A stretch of 64,000 nucleotides of DNA from the NCBI GenBank assembly GCA_947502975.1, contig CANNBV010000001.1, positions 992,001 to 1,056,000 on the forward strand, read 5' to 3'. Under the pieces are notes generated by a model. The model saw nothing but the letters and a program-made list of their open reading frames with translations. It was not told where the DNA came from and searched no databases. The stretch comes from an uncultured Flavobacteriaceae bacterium (GTDB lineage: Bacteria > Bacteroidota > Bacteroidia > Flavobacteriales > Flavobacteriaceae). Made by a program: the position numbers and the translations under genes. How positions within the stretch are numbered: the stretch's first letter is position 1; each line of letters starts with the position of its first letter. Positions 18,075 through 27,729 of this stretch are shown here, piece after piece.

Positions 18075-20453
18075 ATGCTTAAAAATTATTTCAAAATAGC
18101 GTTTAGAAACTTATTGAAACACAAAGGATTTGCATTGCTAAATATTAGTGGTCTTGCTATTGGAATGACAGCTGGTTTTCTTGTTTTACTATATGTGAAT
18201 TTTGAATTGAGTTATGATAACATGCACAGCAAAGCAGACTCAATCTATAGAGTCGTTGCTGATATTAAAACACCTTCTGAGACTATTGAAGCGAGTGTTG
18301 CGGCTTGGGCAGTAGCGCCAAATTTGGAACGAGAGTTTCCAGAGATACTTAAGTCTACTCGAGTTATGGATGTTAATTTAACAGTGGTTAAGGATAATAA
18401 AAAGATAATTGAAGAAAATGTGATTGCCGTAGACTCAGCATTTTTAGATGTTTTCGATTTCAAATTAATTAAAGGCAATAGAAATAAACTATTCAAAAAT
18501 CCGAATGACTTAGTAATTTCAGAAGAAATTGCAATAAAATATTTTGGTAATACCAACCCAATAGGTAAGTCCCTTGAGTTAGATGATTTTGATAACTCAG
18601 GTGTTATAACTGGTGTTATAAGTAAAATTCCAGAAAACTCACATATTCAGGCCGACATATTAATGTCCATGATCACCTTCACAGGAGCACCTAGCGATCG
18701 AGATGAGCAATGGGGAAACTATAATCCATCTAGTTATGTATTAACAACTAATAATGTTAATCATCAGGATTTAGAATCTAAATTCCCCGATTTTCTAGAG
18801 AAGAAAACAGGTGACGAAATGCGTGAATCACAAATGTTTGTAACACTTTTCTTAGAACCTTTTTCTGATGTTTATTTAAGATCTGACAGAGGAGGAGACA
18901 TTACTGGAAATATCAATAATGTTTATATTTTTTCAATCATTGGTATTTTTATACTATTAATTGCTAGCATTAACTTTATAAATCTATCTACAGCACGTTC
19001 TGTGGAAAGGGCTAGAGAAGTTGGTATAAGAAAGGTTATAGGTGCAGGGAAAAACCAATTAGGATTTCAATTTATTGGTGAATCAATAATACTATGTTTA
19101 CTTTCATTTTTAGTAGCTTTGGGTCTGTCTTCATTAAGCTTACCCTATTTTAATGAATTGGCAGGTAAAACAGTTAGTGTTGGTATTTTTCTCGAACCAA
19201 TAAATATTCTTTATTTATTTATAATTGCTCTTACTATTGGTTTACTTGCTGGAATTTATCCAGCAGTTATTCTCTCTTCATTTAAACCTGTTAGTGTTCT
19301 TAAAGGAAGTTTTTCCAAGGGAAGCAGAGGCGTATTACTAAGGAAAAGCTTAGTAGTTGTACAGTTTACCATTTCAATAGCTTTAATCATTGGCACAATT
19401 GTTATTTATAATCAAATGCAATTTATGAGAAATCAAGATTTAGGTTTCAATAAAGAGCATACATTGATTATTGAAACAGAGACTGGTAGTTCCCAAGAAG
19501 CATTTCGAAATAGAATTGCTCAAATTCCAGAAGTTAAAGGAACTTCTTTAACTTCTAGCGTTCCCGGATCTGGTAACCCAGCAGCGTATTCTGAAATTGA
19601 GAATAAAAATGGAGATTTACAAGTTGCAAATTTAGACCTGTACTTTGTAAATGAAGATTTTATCGATCAATTGGGAATGGAAGTTATTGCTGGAAGAGGT
19701 TTTTCAAGAGATTTTGCTTCAGATTCTTCACAAGCAATGGTTGTTAATGAAAAAACATTGTCTTTACTTGGGTATACTAAACCCGATGAAGCAATAGGCG
19801 CTAGATATCAACAGTGGGGAAGTAACGGAAAAATAATAGGCGTTGTCAAAGATTTTAATTTTAGATCACTACAACAAGATATTAGCCCGTTGACTATGCG
19901 TTTAGAGCCTAGAAGTACAGGTCTTATTACGGTAAAACTACAAGGAGAAAATGTATCCAAAGCTCTTAATTCAATTGAGGCCGTTTGGAAATCATTAAAA
20001 CCAGCTGATCCTTTTGAATACCATTTTTTAGATGAACTTTTTGATGCGCAATATCAAGCAGAAGAAGACTTTGGTAACTTGTTTTTAAGTTTTGCATTAC
20101 TAGCAATTTTTATCTCTTGTCTCGGTTTGTTAGGCTTAGCGGCTTATAGCACAATTCAAAGAAGAAAAGAGATTGGAATACGAAAAATTATTGGGGCATC
20201 GGTTGGTAGTATTGTGAATTTGTTGTCAAAAGACTTTTTAAAGCTAGTTGTTATATCATTTATAATTTCGGCACCAATAGCGTGGTATGCAATGCAAAGT
20301 TGGTTAGAAGACTTTGCGTATAAGGTTAATATAGAATGGTGGATGTTTGTGTTGGCAGGTGTGGTTGCAATTATCATAGCTCTTGTAACTGTAAGTTTCC
20401 AAGCAATAACAGCTGCAATTTCTAATCCTATTAAAAGTTTGCGTACAGAATAG
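18075..20453 (+). CDS. Double-FtsX (MacB-like) ABC permease 2
   Basis: The 792-residue protein has the same two-unit architecture as permease 1. The coupling segments are REVGIRKVIGAGKNQL (near 312) and KEIGIRKIIGAS (near 697), both intact, and the C-terminus is NPIKSLRTE. The N-terminal MacB-like domain begins at FELSYDNMHSKADSIYRV (about 45), the signature of the type A permeases of this array (also 1, 4, 6 and 7), whereas permeases 3 and 5 form a different subtype. It follows the esterase after a 119-bp gap and is 30 bp before permease 3. Sequence divergence from its neighbours is far too great for a recent copy. Confidence 0.92.
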   Translation: MLKNYFKIAFRNLLKHKGFALLNISGLAIGMTAGFLVLLYVNFELSYDNMHSKADSIYRVVADIKTPSETIEASVAAWAVAPNLEREFPEILKSTRVMDVNLTVVKDNKKIIEENVIAVDSAFLDVFDFKLIKGNRNKLFKNPNDLVISEEIAIKYFGNTNPIGKSLELDDFDNSGVITGVISKIPENSHIQADILMSMITFTGAPSDRDEQWGNYNPSSYVLTTNNVNHQDLESKFPDFLEKKTGDEMRESQMFVTLFLEPFSDVYLRSDRGGDITGNINNVYIFSIIGIFILLIASINFINLSTARSVERAREVGIRKVIGAGKNQLGFQFIGESIILCLLSFLVALGLSSLSLPYFNELAGKTVSVGIFLEPINILYLFIIALTIGLLAGIYPAVILSSFKPVSVLKGSFSKGSRGVLLRKSLVVVQFTISIALIIGTIVIYNQMQFMRNQDLGFNKEHTLIIETETGSSQEAFRNRIAQIPEVKGTSLTSSVPGSGNPAAYSEIENKNGDLQVANLDLYFVNEDFIDQLGMEVIAGRGFSRDFASDSSQAMVVNEKTLSLLGYTKPDEAIGARYQQWGSNGKIIGVVKDFNFRSLQQDISPLTMRLEPRSTGLITVKLQGENVSKALNSIEAVWKSLKPADPFEYHFLDELFDAQYQAEEDFGNLFLSFALLAIFISCLGLLGLAAYSTIQRRKEIGIRKIIGASVGSIVNLLSKDFLKLVVISFIISAPIAWYAMQSWLEDFAYKVNIEWWMFVLAGVVAIIIALVTVSFQAITAAISNPIKSLRTE

Positions 20454-20460
20454 ATAGCAT

Positions 20461-20480
20461 CATCAATCAAAAAACAAGTA
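20461..20480 (+). repeat. Conserved intercistronic leader, copy 3
   Basis: CATCAATCAAAAAACAAGTA, 3 bp before the permease 3 ATG; matches the other leader copies over CATCAATCAAAAAA. Confidence 0.55.
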
Positions 20481-20483
20481 ATC

Positions 20484-22886
20484 ATGATCAAGAATTATAT
20501 AAAAATAGCATTAAGAAACTTACTTAAAAACAAGGTATATTCTATTATAAATATTTCTGGATTAGCTATAGGAATGTCTGTTGCCATCATGATAGGGCTT
20601 TGGATTAATGACGAATTAAGCCATAACGATTATTTTAAAAATAAGTCTACCATAGCTCAAATATGGCAAAGTCAAACGTTTAATGGGAAAACAGGTACAG
20701 GTCCTGCAATTCCAAGACCTTTAGAATTTGAGTTGCGCGAAAATTATGGGGATTATTTTAAGCACATTGTAATGTCTTCATGGAACAATTCAGTTTACCT
20801 TAAGGTAGGTGATAAGAGTATTTCTAGATCTGGAAATTTTATGCAAGACGATGGTCCTTCACTTTTAGATTTAGAAATGATCAAAGGCGATCATAATGCA
20901 TTAAAAGAGGTGAACTCAATTATGTTATCAAAAACTTTGGCTAAAGATTTATTTGGAGATGAAGATCCAATAGGAAAGCCAGTTACGGTAAATTATGAAG
21001 GTGATTTAATGGTTACTGCAGTATATGAGGATATACCTGAAAACACCTCTTTTGTTGACTTAGAATATATAGCAAATTGGGAAATGATAATACAGACCTA
21101 TGATTGGATGAGAAATGCAAAAGATAACTGGGGGAACAATTCTTTCCAATTATTTGTACAAGTACATGATAACGTTAATATCGAATCTGTTTCAGAGATT
21201 ATTAGAGATGCCAAGAAGAAAGTTGCAGGAAAAGATATTGAGCAATTTAATCCGCAGCTAATGTTATTACCTATGGAAGATTGGCATCTACGTAATAATT
21301 TTGAAGATGGCGTGCAAACAGGTGGACGTATTGAAAACGTATGGATGTTCGGGATTATTGGGATTTTTGTATTGCTTTTGGCCTGTATCAATTTTATAAA
21401 TTTAAGTACCGCACGTTCGGAAAAAAGAGCTACTGAAGTTGGTATTCGAAAATCAATAGGATCTAACAGAAATCAGCTGATTGCCCAATTTTTAAGTGAG
21501 TCGTTTTTAGTAGTTGTATTTGCTTTTGTTTTAGCAATTGGGGTAGTTTTATTGTTTTTAAATGGCTTTAATACTTTGGCAAGTAAGGCTATTATTTTTC
21601 CATGGGTAAACCTTGATTTTTGGTTGGTATCATTAGTGTTTATCGTGTTTACAGCACTAGTTTCTGGCAGTTATCCAGCGTTATATTTATCGTCTTTTAA
21701 TCCAGTAACTGTTTTAAAAGGCACTTTTAAAGCTGGGCGTTATTCAGCTTTACCACGTAAAGTTTTAGTAGTGATGCAATTTACCTTTTCGGTAGCATTG
21801 ATTATCGGAACCATGGTAGTCATGAATCAAATTCAATATAGTAAAAACCGACCTATAGGATATGATAAAAATGGGTTGGTACAACTCCCTGTAATGAGTC
21901 CAGAATTTGAAGGAAAAGCTGACTTAATGAGAAATCAGTTTATAGCATCAGGAGCCATTACTAACATGTCGACCTCTAGTAGCCCAACAACACAGGTTTG
22001 GTCTAATAGGAGCGGTTATACTTGGGAAGGCAAACCAGAAGGGTTTCAGGAAGATTTAGCATACACATCTGTATCTTATGAATTTGCAGAAACCATGAAT
22101 CTTGAACTTATTGCTGGACGCGGATTTTCACGTGAGTTTGCAACCGATAGCACAGCTGTTATTCTGAATGAAACTGCAGTAAAATATATGGGTTTAAGAG
22201 ATCCAATAGGCATGTTGATTAAAGATTCTGATACTGAAGACCCTGCACCACCATTAAAGGTTATAGGTGTGATTAAAGATATGATTGTGCAATCGGCTTA
22301 CGAGCCTGTAAAACAGGCAATGTATGTTTTTGATAGTGATGAAAATGCTAGCTATTATAATTTACGATTAAACCCAGATAAGAGCGTTGGCGAAAGCTTA
22401 AGTCTCATAGAAACTGTATTTAAACGAAACTTTCCTAGCATACCTTTTGAATATCAATTTGTAGATAAAGAATATGGAAAAAAATTCGCAGCTGAAGAGC
22501 GTATAGCAAGTTTAGCTAAAGTCTTTACAATCCTTGCTATTTTCATTAGTTGTTTAGGCTTATTTGGTTTAGCATCGTTTGTAGCTGAACAGCGAACCAA
22601 AGAAATAGGAGTTAGAAAGGTGCTTGGAGCATCTATTAGTCAACTATGGTTGTTGCTTTCAAAAGACTTTGTAACGCTTGTAGTTATTTCAATTATAGTA
22701 GCATCACCATTAGCATATTATGTTATGGGGCAATGGCTTCAGAAGTTTAACTATAGGACTTCAGTGGGTTGGGAAGTGTTAATTATTGCTTGTGTGGGCG
22801 CATTAATCATTACACTTATTACGGTAAGTTTTCAAGCGGTAAAAGCCGCAATGGCTAACCCTGTGAAATCACTTAGAACGGAATAA
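20484..22886 (+). CDS. Double-FtsX (MacB-like) ABC permease 3 (subtype B)
   Basis: The 800-residue protein keeps both FtsX units and both coupling segments (TEVGIRKSIGSNRNQL near 313; KEIGVRKVLGAS near 704). It forms a subtype with permease 5. Both have a TIAQ opening to the first periplasmic domain in place of IYRV, the GD(Y/N)FKH(I/V)VMSS stretch, the segment FLSESFLVVV after the first coupling helix, and a tryptophan-rich stretch (VWSNRSGYTWEGKPEGF) in the second periplasmic domain. Those periplasmic domains are the likely substrate- or partner-recognising parts, so permeases 3 and 5 may handle a related cargo different from that of type A. C-terminus NPVKSLRTE. Confidence 0.92.
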   Translation: MIKNYIKIALRNLLKNKVYSIINISGLAIGMSVAIMIGLWINDELSHNDYFKNKSTIAQIWQSQTFNGKTGTGPAIPRPLEFELRENYGDYFKHIVMSSWNNSVYLKVGDKSISRSGNFMQDDGPSLLDLEMIKGDHNALKEVNSIMLSKTLAKDLFGDEDPIGKPVTVNYEGDLMVTAVYEDIPENTSFVDLEYIANWEMIIQTYDWMRNAKDNWGNNSFQLFVQVHDNVNIESVSEIIRDAKKKVAGKDIEQFNPQLMLLPMEDWHLRNNFEDGVQTGGRIENVWMFGIIGIFVLLLACINFINLSTARSEKRATEVGIRKSIGSNRNQLIAQFLSESFLVVVFAFVLAIGVVLLFLNGFNTLASKAIIFPWVNLDFWLVSLVFIVFTALVSGSYPALYLSSFNPVTVLKGTFKAGRYSALPRKVLVVMQFTFSVALIIGTMVVMNQIQYSKNRPIGYDKNGLVQLPVMSPEFEGKADLMRNQFIASGAITNMSTSSSPTTQVWSNRSGYTWEGKPEGFQEDLAYTSVSYEFAETMNLELIAGRGFSREFATDSTAVILNETAVKYMGLRDPIGMLIKDSDTEDPAPPLKVIGVIKDMIVQSAYEPVKQAMYVFDSDENASYYNLRLNPDKSVGESLSLIETVFKRNFPSIPFEYQFVDKEYGKKFAAEERIASLAKVFTILAIFISCLGLFGLASFVAEQRTKEIGVRKVLGASISQLWLLLSKDFVTLVVISIIVASPLAYYVMGQWLQKFNYRTSVGWEVLIIACVGALIITLITVSFQAVKAAMANPVKSLRTE

Positions 22887-22905
22887 TTTCTTAAACTAAA
22901 AAATC

Positions 22906-25287
22906 ATGATACGTAGCTATTTTAAAATTGCGTGGCGGAAACTAATTAGAAACAGACTGTATACAACTATAAATTTGTCTGGGCTAACCATTGCGTTCAC
23001 CTGTTTCATTTTAATAGCGCTTTATATTCAATTTGAGTTAAGTTATGAATCTCACCATCAAAAAGTAGATAATATATTCCGTGTTGTACAACAACAAAAA
23101 GGGAATGAATTTAAAGGAACAGATTATTTTGCTGTTACTCCAAGACCTCTGGGAATTGCTATGAAAAAAGACTTTCCAGAGGTAGAAGCTGTAACAAATA
23201 TTTCATGTGAAGATGCTTTAGTGGTGTATGGAAATACATCATTTTCCGAAAAGGGACTATACGCAGATGAGTATTTGTTTGATGTATTTACCATTCCTGT
23301 AGTACAGGGTATTGGAAAAGAAGCTTTGAAAAATCCTTCAACAGTATTACTCACGGAGTCTCTAGCTAGAAAAATGTTCGGTGAATCTTCTGCTCTTGAT
23401 AAGGTCGTTCTATTAGACAATAAGCAAAAAGTAATAGTAAAAGGTGTTGTAGCTGATCCTCCTAAAAATCAGCATTTCACCTATAACTTTATTACGTCTA
23501 TTCAACAATTAAGTTATTTTGAAGAGGGACAATGGGCTAATAATAATTACTACACTTATTTTGTATTATCTAAAGACGCTAATTATAAGACACTAGAAAA
23601 GAAATTGGTTGCTTTTGATAAGATTACTAAACCAATATATAAGTCACAAGGACTCAATTTTTATCCTGAGTATAAAATTCAATCTCTTAAGGATATTCAC
23701 CTGCATTCCAACACCAATTTTGAACTTGAGGTTAACGGAAGTATTAAATATGTATATTTTTTCATTGCCATTGCACTTATCATCTTAATTCTTGCAGGTA
23801 TAAATTACACCAATTTAGCTACTGCACAAACAGTGCAAAGAGCAAAAGAAGTGGGTGTTTCAAAACTTTTTGGAGCTCGCAAAACGCATTTAGCATCACT
23901 TTTTTTAGGAGAATCTTTTATATTAACACTGCTTAGTTTAATACTAGCCTTTGCTTTAGTTGTTCTTATTTTACCAACGTATAATGAGTTTTTAAATAAA
24001 GATATCTCTTTATCAATAATTGGTGAGTCATGGTTGTTTATTGGTTTGTTATTTGTTGCAACTTTAATTGGGGGCTTGTCTGGTTTATATCCTGCACTAT
24101 TTCTATCAAATGTGTCTCCGGTTAGAGCTCTTAAAGGTGGTATTCTAAAACAACAAAGAAAAGGTTCTATTTTACGTAATTCTCTTGTGGTAGGTCAATT
24201 TGTAGTTGCTATTATATTAGTTGTAGGGAGTGTCATTATTTATCAGCAACATCATTTTACACAAAACGCAAACTTGGGTTATAATAAACAAAGTATTGTG
24301 CATGTGCCTTATTTTGATAAAGTTATTGCTAAAAAAGAGCAAGTGATTAAGGAGAAACTATTAGCTCACTCTAAAATTCATCAAGTCTCATTGAGTTCGC
24401 AAATTCCTTTAAATTCAGAAAATCAAGGTATTGTAGATGTTTGGGAAGGGAATACTACTAAAGACCAAATGTATTTTTACAGACTCCATGCAGACTACGA
24501 GTTTTTAGAACTTTTTGAAATGGAACTTTTAGAAGGGAGAGCTTTTTCCAAAGCTTATGCTACAGATGCTCGTGAGGCATATATTTTAAATGAATCTGCT
24601 GTTAAACAATTGGGATGGGAAACTGCTATAGGTAAAACGTTTGAATATGGAAAAGTGATTGGTGTAGTTAAAGATTTTCACTTACAAACGTTCGACCAAC
24701 CTATAGAACCTCTCTTCATAAATATGAATAGTTGGCAATGGCAAAGAAATCAAGGTGAAATCATTTTAAAAATATCTCCTGAAAATTTTGAGGATACTAA
24801 AAACTTTATAGAAACCACATTAAGCTCTATAACACCTCATATTCCATACGAAGCGAAGTTTATGGATGATACTTATGCTCAACTTTATAACAGTGAAATA
24901 AAACTTGGCAAACTTTTTAATGTTTTTTCTGCTTTAGCTTTATTTATTGCTGGTATGGGCTTATTTGGTTTGGTTTCTTTTCAGGTGTTTCAGCGTACCA
25001 AGGAAATTGGAATTAGAAAAGTGCTAGGGCTTTCAGTATCTGGTGTAGTTGGATTGTTGTCAAAGGATTTTCTAAAACTTGTATTAATCGCTTTCATCAT
25101 AGCTACCCCTATTGCCTATTTTTCAATGAATCAATGGCTTCAAAATTATGTTTACAGAATAGAAATTAAATGGTGGGTTTTTATTTTGGTGGGACTTTGT
25201 GCAATAGTAGTTGCTTTTGTTACCATTGGGATTCAGAGTGTAAAAGTAGCTATTTCTAACCCCGTAAATGCGCTACGAACAGAATAA
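22906..25287 (+). CDS. Double-FtsX (MacB-like) ABC permease 4
   Basis: The 793-residue protein begins MIRSYFKIAWRKLIRNRLY, 19 bp after permease 3, and has both MacB-like periplasmic domains and both FtsX cores. Its first coupling segment is unusual: KEVGVSKLFGARKTHL (near 313) where the other seven permeases have K(or R)E(V/I)G(V/I/L)(R/K)K followed by V or S. Here Ser replaces the basic residue before Lys. The second coupling segment is KEIGIRKVLGLS (near 697). The change lies in the region expected to touch the ATPase, so this half may prefer one of the two ATPases. C-terminus NPVNALRTE. Confidence 0.91.
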   Translation: MIRSYFKIAWRKLIRNRLYTTINLSGLTIAFTCFILIALYIQFELSYESHHQKVDNIFRVVQQQKGNEFKGTDYFAVTPRPLGIAMKKDFPEVEAVTNISCEDALVVYGNTSFSEKGLYADEYLFDVFTIPVVQGIGKEALKNPSTVLLTESLARKMFGESSALDKVVLLDNKQKVIVKGVVADPPKNQHFTYNFITSIQQLSYFEEGQWANNNYYTYFVLSKDANYKTLEKKLVAFDKITKPIYKSQGLNFYPEYKIQSLKDIHLHSNTNFELEVNGSIKYVYFFIAIALIILILAGINYTNLATAQTVQRAKEVGVSKLFGARKTHLASLFLGESFILTLLSLILAFALVVLILPTYNEFLNKDISLSIIGESWLFIGLLFVATLIGGLSGLYPALFLSNVSPVRALKGGILKQQRKGSILRNSLVVGQFVVAIILVVGSVIIYQQHHFTQNANLGYNKQSIVHVPYFDKVIAKKEQVIKEKLLAHSKIHQVSLSSQIPLNSENQGIVDVWEGNTTKDQMYFYRLHADYEFLELFEMELLEGRAFSKAYATDAREAYILNESAVKQLGWETAIGKTFEYGKVIGVVKDFHLQTFDQPIEPLFINMNSWQWQRNQGEIILKISPENFEDTKNFIETTLSSITPHIPYEAKFMDDTYAQLYNSEIKLGKLFNVFSALALFIAGMGLFGLVSFQVFQRTKEIGIRKVLGLSVSGVVGLLSKDFLKLVLIAFIIATPIAYFSMNQWLQNYVYRIEIKWWVFILVGLCAIVVAFVTIGIQSVKVAISNPVNALRTE

Positions 25288-25290
25288 TCG

Positions 25291-25309
25291 TCAATCAAAA
25301 AATGAATAG
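25291..25309 (+). repeat. Conserved intercistronic leader, copy 4
   Basis: TCAATCAAAAAATGAATAG, directly before T-C-ATG of permease 5; same layout as copy 1 with C to T changes (AAAAAATGAATAG against AAAAAACGAACAG). Confidence 0.6.
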
Positions 25310-25311
25310 TC

Positions 25312-27702
25312 ATGCTTAAAAATTATATCAAATTTGCTTGGAGAAATCTCATAAAGAATAAAGGCTATTCCTTGATTAATATAGGAGGTTTAGCAATAGG
25401 TATTATGGTGATTACACTTATTGGTGTATGGATACATGACGAAATCACTTTCAACCAAAATCATGACAATTATGATACTATTGCTCAGGTTTTAATGCAT
25501 AAAACAGCTAATGGTAAAAAAAGAACAAGAACAGTAATGCCATATCCTATTGGGGATGAATTAAGAGCTAAATATGGTGATAATTTTAAGCATGTTGTGA
25601 TGAGCTCTTATCATGGGGACAATATTCTTTCCAAGGATACCAAAAACCTGACCATATATGGTGCTTTTATGGAGCCTGATGCACTTAAGATGCTATCGTT
25701 AAATATGATTTTAGGTGATTGGAATGGATTGAAAAACCTTAACTCAATTGTAATATCAGAATCTACGGCATATACCTTTTTTGGAGATAAAAACCCGATT
25801 GGTGAGGATATACAAATTGGTAATAAACTAAATGTTACAGTTACTGGGGTTTTTAAAGATTTACCTTTTAATGCAGAGTTTAACGAATTGAAATTTATAG
25901 CACCTTGGAAGTTATATACGGTGTCAACCCCTTGGGTGAAAAGAGCACGAGATAAGAATCTATGGGATAACAACTCCTATCAGCTTTATGTACAAATTGC
26001 CGATGGCTTAACGATGTCTGAGGTAAGTGAAAATATTAAAGATGCAGTTTATAACAATTTATCAGAATACGGTAAAAGAAGTCAACCTGAATTGATACTT
26101 CATCCGATGAAAAATTGGCATTTAAAATCCGATTGGAAGGATGGTGTTAATACAGGAGGATTTATTCAATACGTATGGCTCTTTGGCATTGTAGGTTTAT
26201 TTGTGCTGCTACTGGCATGTATTAATTTTATGAATTTAAGTACAGCGCAATCTGAGAAACGTGCAAAAGAAGTAGGTGTTCGTAAGTCTATAGGATCATC
26301 GAAAAAACAGTTGATATTTCAGTTTTTAAGTGAATCGTTTTTAGTTGTTGTGTTAGCTTATATTGTAGCTATTGTCTTGGTAATTCTGGTAATGCCTGCA
26401 TTTAATCAGTTAGCAGATAAGCAGATGAGTTTACCAATCAATAATATATATTTCATTTTAGTTAGTGTTTTGTGCATTGTAGTGACCAGTCTTATGGCTG
26501 GAAGCTACCCTGCATTATATCTTTCTTCATTTCGTCCAGTAAAAGTTTTAAAAGGAACTTTTAAAGTTGGTAAGTCTACAACATCATTCCGAAAAGTGTT
26601 AGTAGTTGTTCAGTTTGCGGTTTCGGTTATACTTATAATTGGAACCATAGTTGTTGAAAAACAAATACAGCATTCAAAAAACCGTACAGTTGGTTATGAA
26701 AATGATGGCTTAGTCATGATTAGTAAAGATACGGAAGATTATGAAGGTAAATATAATACACTTCGTAACGAGCTTATACATAATGGTGCTGTGATAAATA
26801 TGGCAGAATCTTCAAGTCCATTAACAGGTGTCTGGTCTTCAGGAGGCGGTTTTGAATGGGAAGGAAAAGATCCTAGTTTTTTAACGAACATAGTTACCAT
26901 TTGTATTTCTCATGATTATGGAAAAACAGTTGGCTGGAACCTTGTAGAAGGGCGCGATTTTTCTAGAGAATTTGCAACAGATTCTACTGCTTTTGTACTT
27001 AATGAAACTGCCGTGAACTATATGGGTTTAAAAGATCCGATAGGTAAAACTATTCGGTGGAATAATAAAGAACATAAAGTGATAGGTGTAGTGAAAGATA
27101 TGCTAGCTGAATCTCCTTTTGAACCTGTAAGACAAGCTGTTTATATGATTAAATATGACAACACTAATTGGATAGAGTTAAAGCTAAATCCAGAGAAAAG
27201 TGTTTCAGCAGCTTTAGCGTCCGTTGCATCTGTTTTTGCAAAACATGTTCCTAATGTACCGTTTGAATACAAATTTGTAGATGAAACCTATGCTAAAAAG
27301 TTTGTTGCTGTAGAGCGCATTAGAAAGCTATCTACCATTTTTGCATTTCTAGCCATTTTTATAAGCTGCCTAGGACTTTTTGGATTAGCTTCTTTTATGG
27401 CAGAACAAAGAACTAAAGAAATAGGCATTCGTAAAGTGGTTGGCGCCTCGGTGTTTAATTTATGGCAACTGCTTTCTAAGGATTTTATAAAATTGATAGG
27501 TATTGCAATTATAATTGCAATACCTCTAGCATATTATGGTGTTACGAATTGGTTGAATAATTACACATACCGTACAGAGTTATCCTGGTGGATTTTTGTG
27601 TTATCAGGTATAGGAGCTATTGGCATAACATTATTTACTGTAAGCTTTCAGGCCATTAAAGCAGCAATGGCTAATCCTATAAAATCTTTGCGTACAGAAT
27701 AA
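25312..27702 (+). CDS. Double-FtsX (MacB-like) ABC permease 5 (subtype B)
   Basis: The 796-residue protein is the closest visible relative of permease 3. Shared features include DTIAQVL at the start of the first periplasmic domain, GDNFKHVVMSS, KEVGVRKSIGSSKKQL in the first coupling segment (near 316), FLSESFLVVV, and the Trp-rich VWSSGGGFEWEGKDPSF in the second periplasmic domain. The second coupling segment is KEIGIRKVVGAS (near 701). Permeases 2-3 and 4-5 are both A-B pairs, which suggests that a two-gene unit was duplicated. It lies 24 bp after permease 4. C-terminus NPIKSLRTE. Confidence 0.92.
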   Translation: MLKNYIKFAWRNLIKNKGYSLINIGGLAIGIMVITLIGVWIHDEITFNQNHDNYDTIAQVLMHKTANGKKRTRTVMPYPIGDELRAKYGDNFKHVVMSSYHGDNILSKDTKNLTIYGAFMEPDALKMLSLNMILGDWNGLKNLNSIVISESTAYTFFGDKNPIGEDIQIGNKLNVTVTGVFKDLPFNAEFNELKFIAPWKLYTVSTPWVKRARDKNLWDNNSYQLYVQIADGLTMSEVSENIKDAVYNNLSEYGKRSQPELILHPMKNWHLKSDWKDGVNTGGFIQYVWLFGIVGLFVLLLACINFMNLSTAQSEKRAKEVGVRKSIGSSKKQLIFQFLSESFLVVVLAYIVAIVLVILVMPAFNQLADKQMSLPINNIYFILVSVLCIVVTSLMAGSYPALYLSSFRPVKVLKGTFKVGKSTTSFRKVLVVVQFAVSVILIIGTIVVEKQIQHSKNRTVGYENDGLVMISKDTEDYEGKYNTLRNELIHNGAVINMAESSSPLTGVWSSGGGFEWEGKDPSFLTNIVTICISHDYGKTVGWNLVEGRDFSREFATDSTAFVLNETAVNYMGLKDPIGKTIRWNNKEHKVIGVVKDMLAESPFEPVRQAVYMIKYDNTNWIELKLNPEKSVSAALASVASVFAKHVPNVPFEYKFVDETYAKKFVAVERIRKLSTIFAFLAIFISCLGLFGLASFMAEQRTKEIGIRKVVGASVFNLWQLLSKDFIKLIGIAIIIAIPLAYYGVTNWLNNYTYRTELSWWIFVLSGIGAIGITLFTVSFQAIKAAMANPIKSLRTE

Positions 27703-27706
27703 TTCT

Positions 27707-27727
27707 CATCAATCAAAAAATGAAGTA
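27707..27727 (+). repeat. Conserved intercistronic leader, copy 5
   Basis: CATCAATCAAAAAATGAAGT then A, 2 bp before the permease 6 ATG; matches copy 4 closely. Confidence 0.6.
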
Positions 27728-27729
27728 TC

